Below, piece after piece: positions 7,327 to 13,633 of a stretch of DNA of 58,937 nucleotides. Position 1 is the stretch's first letter; each line of letters begins with the position of its first letter. The DNA is from Flavobacteriaceae bacterium (GTDB lineage Bacteria; Bacteroidota; Bacteroidia; Flavobacteriales; Flavobacteriaceae). The notes below the pieces were generated by a model, which saw nothing but the letters and a program-made list of their open reading frames with translations, made no database searches and had not been told where the DNA came from. The stretch covers positions 1-58,937 of the forward strand of contig JANTGS010000008.1 of the NCBI GenBank assembly GCA_024762795.1, read 5' to 3'. Position numbers and translations under genes: made by a program.

Positions 7327-10041
7327 ATGAAACAAGTTGACAATTCCTTTTCATACTTTGTAGGCATACAAAATTTACAAGATGTTGCTCCAAAAGATGC
7401 ACGAATTTGCGTAATGAATATTTTAGGCAATGAAAGCCGGAAAGTAACCCCGGTTTCGCATGCTTTTAGTGGTGGTAATGTAGTCGCCGGTGTTCAATAC
7501 GGCCGTTCCGGAATACTGGAAACCCCTATAGGTGATATTCCGGTTTATCCGCGTTTGGCACAGGTGATAAAACATCATCAGTTCGACACCGGAGTGATCT
7601 ATTTGCCTCCGGGTGCTGTTTTTCATGCCGTTACCGAGCTATTACATTATAATAAATCTTTAAAAAGGATTGTGATTGTAACCGAAAAAATGAGTGTAAA
7701 AGATCAACTGGTCATTCGTGAGATCTGTCAGTCCAATCAAGTAGATGTTTTTGGGGCCAACTCGCTAGGTGTAGGGGATTCATGGAATAAGGTAAGAATC
7801 GGAGGTGCTCTGGGAGGGGACAAACCTGAAGAGTCATTGCTCAAAGGTTCTATTGCCATTCACAGTAATTCCGGGAATTTTGGAAATACCATTGCTTCCT
7901 ATTTAAAAACATCCGGATTTGGTACTACCACCATCATCAGTTCAGGGAAAGATAAGATCATTCAGTTTGGAATAGCTGAATTTTTACATGCCGCCCAAAA
8001 CGACAAACGTACCAAAGCTGTTGTGTTATATGTTGAACCGGGTGGCCGATATGAACAGGAGGCACTGAATATGATCAAAAACAAAAAACTGAAATTTGAC
8101 AAACCTATGGTGGTTTGTGTAACCGGCAGATGGAAATCTCAACTCACCCGTGCGGTGGGCCATGCAGGTGCGCTGGCAGGAGATGGTGATGGAGCCGAAT
8201 CAAAAGAGAAGTGGTTTGATAATTACCTTGAAATGAATGCTTTTGATCCGGAGAAACCCGATAAAGTTGGTAAAAAAGGAATTCGTGTCAAATCCATTCA
8301 ACATATTCCCATAGCGGTAAAAGCGGTTTTTGATAAACTTAAGTGGAATAATGATTTTAAGCCTATTGGCGATCTGAGTCTGAAACCCTGGATGGGAAAA
8401 GACTTTGAATATAAATTGCCCATTACATTAAGGCTCCCTGTTGTGGAAGCCATGGATCCCTATAATCATGAGATCAAAAAGTTCAACAAAGAATTGGGTG
8501 GTTCCTATTTACGAAGGAAAATGCGCAATGCTTCAGGAGCTTCTCGTATCGATCCCAAAACACAAATTGCCGAACTCTACAATTCTCCTGTAGTTGATCT
8601 GGTAGAATATCCTTTTGAAAGCAATATTATTTTTACATTGATTAAAGAACATCCACATCAAGAAGACCTTCCTTTTGTCAATGCTTGTCTTAATTATTTA
8701 AGCAGATCTGAAGACATTTATTACGAAGCCATACTGGTTGCAGAACAAAATAATGCAACTCCCAACCAGGCACTGATGACCGCAGTAAGTATGATGGGAA
8801 ATAACAGTCAGTTTGTATTGGGAAAGAAATATATAAGAGGCTTGTTAACACTGCTTACCGAAATGGAGGTAAAAGATAAGTTTACCCCTTTTGATCTGGA
8901 AAAAGCATCTAAAATTGCAAAAAAACTATTCCCTACAGGGAAGCTAAATCAGGATGATTTTGCAAAAATGATGATTAGTGAACTGAATGAGAAGATCAGT
9001 AAAAGTAATATCATTCAATTCGTACTGCACTTTATAAAAAATAATAAATTAGAAAACTGTAATCTATTCCTTATAGCAGCTATTTATACAGATATTGCCT
9101 TTCAGGCTTTATTACTAAAAAAAATCAGCCGGAACACTGTGGAAAACTTGATCACTTTTACAGGGATTGAAGCCAGAATTTCTGTATTAGCAGGAATTAA
9201 TCCGTTGAAAAATACACTCCTTAAAAAAATAAGAAAAAGAGAACCTGTAAAAATTCTTCAAACACCGTTTACTGAGGTCGCTTTTCAAAGTGTTTTTGAC
9301 AGACCCCCAAGAGACACTGAACTTCAGGAGTTTCAGGCTTTACTGGCCCTAACCCTGACCAATGGAGTTGGGACCATCAGTGCGAAGGGAGCAAAAGAAA
9401 GTGTTAGCGCCCGAAATAATATATCTACCGCCTTTGCCGGTTTTATGTCAAATACCGGACTGGCACACGGTGGCGCCGGTTTTGAAGCAGTAGATTTCTT
9501 AATCGATGCTTTCCATAAAATGAAAATATCCGATCCCGGGAAAATTCCTGATGCCTTCAGGATCAAATCCCTTAGCGATGATGTGGCGATTCAATACCTG
9601 GAATACAAACAAAAAGCCAAAGCTGAAGGAAAAACCAGCTACAACAGAATTCCTTGTATCAACCATCCTGTTTTTAAAGGGAATCCTATAAATACAGATC
9701 CGCGAGAAGATTATATCTATCATCATTTTAAACAGCTTAAGATCGATAATGTATTTTGGGAGTTTTATCATGAACTGGTCAATTCTCTTTTTAAAGTGGG
9801 AGTTTCCTCCAACGTATATTGTGTAAATATTGATGCTGTGATTGCTGTAATATCCCTTAAATTGATGTGGCCGGATTATAAAAAGGATCGTATCAGAAAA
9901 GCAGATATGCAAAAAATCGGATTTATTATTTTCTTATTAGGAAGAATGACAGGCGTTTCTGCTGAAATTTCGGATCATCTCGACCGAGGCCAGGATATGG
10001 ACTGCCGTACACCGGTAAGTGAAACAGTTTATGTAGTGTAA
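7327..10041 (+). CDS. Oversized ATP-citrate-lyase-like large subunit with two citryl-CoA-lyase-type modules
   Basis: 904 residues against roughly 600 for a standard AclA. Residues 1-350 are SucD-like, with the phospho-His loop VGHAGALAGDGDGA (H279). Residues about 399-630 align by eye with the ACLY citryl-CoA lyase part (S-R-I-D...Q...LY..P then F450-x3-C-L, later NLFLIAA), but the positions of ACLY H900 and D1026 are S461 and A585, so this copy looks inactive. Residues about 640-904 are a second copy: PFTEV, TNGVG, LAHGGAG, NHPVFKGNP (H780, matching H975), NIDAVI (D836, matching D1026) and LLGRMTG. Here ACLY H900 is N679, and H714 sits in a citrate-synthase-like HGGA. I infer an intramolecular pseudo-dimer; whether it cleaves citryl-CoA is open. 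No terminator is obvious after it. Confidence 0.75.
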   Translation: MKQVDNSFSYFVGIQNLQDVAPKDARICVMNILGNESRKVTPVSHAFSGGNVVAGVQYGRSGILETPIGDIPVYPRLAQVIKHHQFDTGVIYLPPGAVFHAVTELLHYNKSLKRIVIVTEKMSVKDQLVIREICQSNQVDVFGANSLGVGDSWNKVRIGGALGGDKPEESLLKGSIAIHSNSGNFGNTIASYLKTSGFGTTTIISSGKDKIIQFGIAEFLHAAQNDKRTKAVVLYVEPGGRYEQEALNMIKNKKLKFDKPMVVCVTGRWKSQLTRAVGHAGALAGDGDGAESKEKWFDNYLEMNAFDPEKPDKVGKKGIRVKSIQHIPIAVKAVFDKLKWNNDFKPIGDLSLKPWMGKDFEYKLPITLRLPVVEAMDPYNHEIKKFNKELGGSYLRRKMRNASGASRIDPKTQIAELYNSPVVDLVEYPFESNIIFTLIKEHPHQEDLPFVNACLNYLSRSEDIYYEAILVAEQNNATPNQALMTAVSMMGNNSQFVLGKKYIRGLLTLLTEMEVKDKFTPFDLEKASKIAKKLFPTGKLNQDDFAKMMISELNEKISKSNIIQFVLHFIKNNKLENCNLFLIAAIYTDIAFQALLLKKISRNTVENLITFTGIEARISVLAGINPLKNTLLKKIRKREPVKILQTPFTEVAFQSVFDRPPRDTELQEFQALLALTLTNGVGTISAKGAKESVSARNNISTAFAGFMSNTGLAHGGAGFEAVDFLIDAFHKMKISDPGKIPDAFRIKSLSDDVAIQYLEYKQKAKAEGKTSYNRIPCINHPVFKGNPINTDPREDYIYHHFKQLKIDNVFWEFYHELVNSLFKVGVSSNVYCVNIDAVIAVISLKLMWPDYKKDRIRKADMQKIGFIIFLLGRMTGVSAEISDHLDRGQDMDCRTPVSETVYVV

Positions 10042-10154
10042 AATAGGACTCTTTTGTATGGGTTAAACACTTTTAGTTTTAAGCTCTACGCTTTAGACAA
10101 TAAGCAATTAAAAGATTAAAAGTTAAAATGACTTAAAAATTAGTACATCAGCTT

Positions 10155-10173
10155 GAACATCCCTGATTAGTGT
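10155..10173 (+). repeat. Direct repeat copy 1
   Basis: GAACATCCCTGATTAGTGT, identical to 10438-10456; the next bases (AAACC here, TGACC there) also largely agree. It may be the end of a decayed insertion sequence, since the second copy lies just past the C-terminal end of the transposase remnant. Confidence 0.7.
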
Positions 10174-10320
10174 AAACCTTATTTAAGAATGGTCACCCCT
10201 ATAATGTGAAACTTTTAAGCCCTTATTATATTTTCTTTTTCAAGTTATTTTTGTGTATCTATTCCACAAGCCTCGTAGAGGCTAACTATTTATAAAACAC
10301 TATAACACAAAAATATTAAC

Positions 10321-10410
10321 AGCTCTGTAGGAGCGTACTATCCTTTTCAATCCTTAACGATATTTTTTTTTAATATTACATTGGGATAAACAGACCGCTC
10401 CTACGGAGCT
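10321..10410. repeat. REP-like inverted repeat pair
   Basis: Left arm AGCTCTGTAGGAGCG (10321-10335) and right arm CGCTCCTACGGAGCT (10396-10410) are inverted copies with one mismatch, separated by 60 AT-rich bases. Each arm is itself partly self-complementary (GCTCC...GGAGC). A similar short palindrome GCCTCGTAGAGGC lies at about 10268-10280. Confidence 0.65.
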
Positions 10411-10437
10411 ATATCCGTTTATCTTGTTTTGTCACTA

Positions 10438-10456
10438 GAACATCCCTGATTAGTGT
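10438..10456 (+). repeat. Direct repeat copy 2
   Basis: Second exact copy of the 19-base repeat at 10155-10173, 283 bases away, directly next to the IS3 remnant. Confidence 0.7.
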
Positions 10457-10469
10457 TGACCGGTTTTTA

Positions 10470-10700
10470 TTAATTTTTCATTATCAAAATAGTTAAAACA
10501 TAATTAACATCTTGTCTATTATTAAACCACTTTTTCTCAAAACATTCAGGAGTTAACTTCCAAATATTATCATGTGGTCTTTTAGTATTATAATGTTTAA
10601 CAGCTTTTTTAACCTGCCTTTTAGTTGTCCAAAACTCTTGGGATTCCAATAATCCAGATATTCTTCCTTTATCGTTATCGTTTAGAGGTGAGATAACCAC
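10470..10700 (-). pseudogene. C-terminal remnant of an IS3-family transposase (OrfB integrase)
   Basis: A 76-codon open frame whose last two thirds (AVKHYNTKRPHDN...LTPECFEKKW) match the conserved end of IS3-family OrfB, where HYNTKRPH precedes a TP-x-E-F motif. The DDE catalytic domain upstream is missing. The frame opens inside the repeat element that begins at 10695, so the transposase appears to have been cut by that element. It is non-functional. Confidence 0.75.
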
Positions 10701-10839
10701 CCCGGCTACGCCACCCCTCCTTCAACGTTTCACTAAGGAGGGGAGTTTTAAATTCTCCTCCTTTTGAAGAAGGAGCCTGCCTTTGTCGGTAGGTAGGCTT
10801 GCCTTGCCGGACGAGGCAGGTCCCGAAGGGAAGGTGGTT
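10695..10839. repeat. Composite GC-rich intergenic repeat bounded by AACCACC/GGTGGTT
   Basis: Terminal inverted bases AACCACC (10695-10701) and GGTGGTT (10833-10839) enclose three nested hairpins: CCCCTCCTT/AAGGAGGGG (10714-10743), CTCCTT/AAGGAG (10758-10775) and CCTGCC/GGCAGG (10776-10820). This resembles the multi-hairpin intergenic repeats common in Flavobacteriia genomes. A related hairpin CCTGCC-TAAC-GGCGGG follows at about 10869-10884. Confidence 0.65.
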
Positions 10840-10969
10840 AGTTTTTCATATTTTTTCGACTTTCGACTCCTGCCTAACGGCGGGTTCTACTTTTTACTCA
10901 TTCTCTGATCCCTCTTCGCTTTTCCTTCTGAATCTTTTCCTTTCAATAGCAAACTAAATCATTTTTATT

Positions 10970-10977
10970 TATCTTCG
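10970..10977 (+). promoter_or_regulatory. -7-like promoter element (TATCTTCG) for the DUF2520 gene
   Basis: One mismatch from TAnnTTTG. It ends only four bases before the ATG at 10982, which implies a leaderless or nearly leaderless mRNA. Confidence 0.45.
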
Positions 10978-10981
10978 CTAT

Positions 10982-11749
10982 ATGATTAAAGTTGTAATTC
11001 TCGGTGCAGGAAATGTTGCCATACATCTGGCGAAAGCCTTTCAAAATGCTTCAGGGGTTAAAATAGTGCAACGTTATAATCAGAGTGAAAGAAATAATTC
11101 TGAATTTGACCCATTAATTCCTTTTACAAAAGACCTCAAAAAACTGGATGTAGCCGATGTTTATATCCTCTCTATTACAGATGACGCAGTAGCTGATTTT
11201 TCTAAAAAACTTAAGTTTAAAAACGGAGTTGTAGCCCATACTTCAGGAAGTCTCTCGATAGATGCACTGCAATGTAAAGCCCGGAAAGGAGTCTTTTATC
11301 CTTTGCAGACGTTCACCAAAGAAAAAAAGATCGATTTTAAAAATATTCCAATCTGTCTGGAAACTAAAAATAATGATGATCTGCTCCTTCTTAAAGATCT
11401 TGCCGGATCGATTAGTGATAAAGTCTATGAACTCAATTCACAACAAAGAGAAAAATTACATATAGCCGCAGTTTTTGCCAACAATTTTTCAAATCATATG
11501 TTTAAGATCGCTTATGATCTCTGCGAAAGCAATCAGATTAATTTTGATATTCTCAAACCGCTCATCCTGGAAACAGCAAAAAAAATTGAAAATATTTCAC
11601 CCGAAATGGCACAAACCGGGCCTGCAAAAAGAAAGGACAAAAAAACAATTCAAAAACATTTATCGCAATTGGAAGGTATTCAAAAGGAAATTTATATTTT
11701 AGTAACCAAATCTATAACCGAAACTTATTCTCATGGAAAAGAGCTATAA
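10982..11749 (+). CDS. Rossmann-like/DUF2520 domain protein
   Basis: 255 residues. The N-terminal NAD(P)-binding fold shows V-V-I-L-G-A-G-N-V-A at residues 4-13, followed by a DUF2520 C-terminal helical domain (FANNFSNHMF; TGPAKRKD). The family resembles F420-dependent NADP oxidoreductases and pyrroline-carboxylate reductases, but its substrate is unknown. The ATG is fixed by the glycine-rich loop starting at residue 8. It overlaps the KdsC-like gene by 17 bases, a pairing common in Flavobacteriia, so the two are translationally coupled in one operon. Confidence 0.88.
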   Translation: MIKVVILGAGNVAIHLAKAFQNASGVKIVQRYNQSERNNSEFDPLIPFTKDLKKLDVADVYILSITDDAVADFSKKLKFKNGVVAHTSGSLSIDALQCKARKGVFYPLQTFTKEKKIDFKNIPICLETKNNDDLLLLKDLAGSISDKVYELNSQQREKLHIAAVFANNFSNHMFKIAYDLCESNQINFDILKPLILETAKKIENISPEMAQTGPAKRKDKKTIQKHLSQLEGIQKEIYILVTKSITETYSHGKEL

Positions 11750-12260
11750 AGAGATCATGCATCAGATTACTACTTTTATTTTTGATGTGGACGGCGTACT
11801 TACCGATGGAACTGTCACCATTTTTCCAAACGGTGAACTGATCAGATCTATGAATACCAAAGACGGGTTTGCTCTTAAGACTGCTGTAGACAAAGGATAT
11901 CATGTTTGTATCATTTCGGGAGGTACTAATGAAGCGGTCAAAATGAGGTTAGAAGGACTGGGAATATCTGATATTTATCTGGGAGCTCATAACAAAACCG
12001 ATCAGATGAAAGAGTTTTTAGATCAAAACAGTATCGATGCTGAAAATGTGTTGTATATGGGCGATGATATACCTGACCTGCCTGTAATGCAAAATGTTGG
12101 TTTACCTGCCTGTCCGAATGATGCAGTTCAGGAGGTACAGAATATTTCAAAATATATTTCACAAAAAAAAGGTGGAAAAGGTTGTGTGAGAGATGTGATA
12201 GAACAGGTATTAAAAGTTCAGGATAAATGGCATACTAATTTTGATGCCAAATATTTTTAA
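11733..12260 (+). CDS. kdsC: KdsC-like HAD phosphatase (KDO-8-phosphate phosphatase family)
   Basis: 175 residues, a capless C0-type HAD enzyme like KdsC, which removes phosphate from 3-deoxy-D-manno-octulosonate-8-phosphate in lipopolysaccharide core synthesis. Motif I is FDVDGVLTDG, motif II IISGG, and motif IV MGDDIPDLP. The length is that of the tetrameric KdsC enzymes. There are no other KDO genes nearby, so a related phospho-sugar (for example a nonulosonate) is possible. It overlaps DUF2520 upstream and the YihY gene follows immediately. Confidence 0.8.
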   Translation: MEKSYKEIMHQITTFIFDVDGVLTDGTVTIFPNGELIRSMNTKDGFALKTAVDKGYHVCIISGGTNEAVKMRLEGLGISDIYLGAHNKTDQMKEFLDQNSIDAENVLYMGDDIPDLPVMQNVGLPACPNDAVQEVQNISKYISQKKGGKGCVRDVIEQVLKVQDKWHTNFDAKYF

Positions 12261-12261
12261 A

Positions 12262-13191
12262 ATGCATTTTAATTTTTCATTCATAAAAAAAATAATCTCT
12301 TTCTTCGATAAGCTGAAAATCCCCGGAATGGAAGGGATGACCATATACGATTTCCTGAAGTTATATTTTAACGGAATTATCAAAGGTATGCTGACTGCAA
12401 GAGCCGGTAGTATTGCCTTTAGTTTCTTTATTGCTCTTTTTCCGTTTGCTCTTTTCCTGTTGACCCTTATCCCCTATGTTCCCATAGATGGTTTTCAGGA
12501 GGATCTTTTGGATTTTATCTATAAATCTATGCCCTCCAAAGTAGTATCTGATGCTGTAAATGAAGTGCTTAAAGATATATCCCTTAATAAATACGGGGAG
12601 TTACTTTCTTTTGGTTTTATTCTTTCGATGTTTTTGATGACCAATGGAGTAAATGCCATTTTGAGCGGATTTGAATATACTTTTCACCAAATTGAGACAC
12701 GGACTGTGATCAGACAGTATTTTGTGGCTTTTTTCATTACGTTACTCCTGACCTTTTTATTGCTGGTTACCGTAAGTACCATTATATTTCTTGAATTTCT
12801 GATAAAAAGTATGGAACAACAGGGAATGGTGGGTAATACAGCCTTCTGGATCAATGCAGCACAGGTTGTTGTATTTATTTTTATGGTCTTTACAGGGACT
12901 TCCCTGCTCTATTACTTTGGTACCAAAGAAGGAAAAAATCTGTCCTTTTTTTCCCCCGGAACCATTTTAACAACGGTTTTGGTAATTATCAACTCAAAAC
13001 TTTTCAGCATTTATATTGAAAGATTTGCCCAGTATAACAAATTATACGGATCGATTGGAACCGTTCTGGCCGTTATGATCTTTATATGGATTAATTCAAT
13101 TATTTTACTGCTTGGTTTTGAATTAAATACGAGTATCACTAAATTGCATAACCAAAACGAATTAAATAAAAAACAATTAGAATCAAATTAA
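12262..13191 (+). CDS. YihY/BrkB-family membrane protein
   Basis: About 310 residues with roughly six hydrophobic segments. The family signature is visible around 'TARAGSIAFSFFIALFPF' (shown in part: ARAGSIAFSF) and the C-terminal 'YGSIGTVLAVMIFIW' block, typical of YihY/virulence factor BrkB (formerly misnamed RNase BN). It is an inner-membrane protein of uncertain function. I chose the ATG at 12262, one base after the kdsC stop; in-frame TTG 12241 and ATG 12244 would add six or seven residues and overlap kdsC. Probably the third gene of the operon. Confidence 0.85.
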   Translation: MHFNFSFIKKIISFFDKLKIPGMEGMTIYDFLKLYFNGIIKGMLTARAGSIAFSFFIALFPFALFLLTLIPYVPIDGFQEDLLDFIYKSMPSKVVSDAVNEVLKDISLNKYGELLSFGFILSMFLMTNGVNAILSGFEYTFHQIETRTVIRQYFVAFFITLLLTFLLLVTVSTIIFLEFLIKSMEQQGMVGNTAFWINAAQVVVFIFMVFTGTSLLYYFGTKEGKNLSFFSPGTILTTVLVIINSKLFSIYIERFAQYNKLYGSIGTVLAVMIFIWINSIILLLGFELNTSITKLHNQNELNKKQLESN

Positions 13192-13203
13192 AAACAAATC
13201 ATT

Positions 13204-13623
13204 ATGAAAAATTTATTTATCATCGGATTATTTCTTTTTATTTCTAACGCCTATGCACAATCGGTTACCGGCAAATGGTATACTGTAGATGATGGTAACA
13301 AGAAAAAATCTATTGTTGAAGTATACAAACAAGGAGACAAAATCTATGCCAAGATCCTTGAACTGGTCAGACCGGAAGACAAAGGAAAACTTTGTGATAA
13401 ATGTGAAGGAAAAGAACACAACAAACCTATTGAAGGCATGGTCATTCTCGATGGACTAACTAAAGATGGTGATGAATGGAATGGAGGAAAGATCCTCGAT
13501 CCAAAATCAGGAAATATCTACAAATGTTATATCGAACTGGAAGAGGCTGACAAATTAAAAGTAAGAGGTTATATGGGATTCTCTTTGCTGGGAAGAACAG
13601 AATACTGGTACAGAGTTAAATAA
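13204..13623 (+). CDS. DUF2147 secreted protein
   Basis: 139 residues with a signal peptide ending AYAQ (about residue 19). The mature part fits DUF2147: 'VTGKWYTVDDG', 'IVEVYKQGDKIYAKI', 'LDGLTKDGDEWNGGKILDPKSG' (in part) and 'LKVRGYMGFSLLGRTEYWYR'. It contains a Cys pair (C-D-K-C near residue 60). Likely a small periplasmic lipocalin-like beta protein; function unknown. It starts 12 bases after the YihY gene and is followed 10 bases later by the TlpA-like gene. Confidence 0.85.
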   Translation: MKNLFIIGLFLFISNAYAQSVTGKWYTVDDGNKKKSIVEVYKQGDKIYAKILELVRPEDKGKLCDKCEGKEHNKPIEGMVILDGLTKDGDEWNGGKILDPKSGNIYKCYIELEEADKLKVRGYMGFSLLGRTEYWYRVK

Positions 13624-13633
13624 AAATAAATAG

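Larger units (their letters stand above)
10042..10981. other. 940-base non-coding region with mobile-element scars
   Basis: No intact gene. From left to right: a direct repeat copy (10155-10173), a small palindrome (about 10268-10280), an inverted repeat pair (10321-10410), the second direct repeat copy (10438-10456), an IS3 transposase remnant on the minus strand, and a composite GC-rich repeat (10695-10839) with a further hairpin near 10870-10884. Base composition of the last part is clearly richer in G+C than the neighbouring genes. Confidence 0.7.

Noticed and set aside
9499-9912. 137-codon open frame on the minus strand inside the citrate-lyase-like large subunit
   Set aside because: It lies wholly antisense to a gene with clear protein homology; its translation has no recognisable domain and is typical of a shadow frame.
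10155-10456. Possible CRISPR repeats
   Set aside because: Only two copies, 283 bases apart, with no regular spacers and no cas genes in the window.
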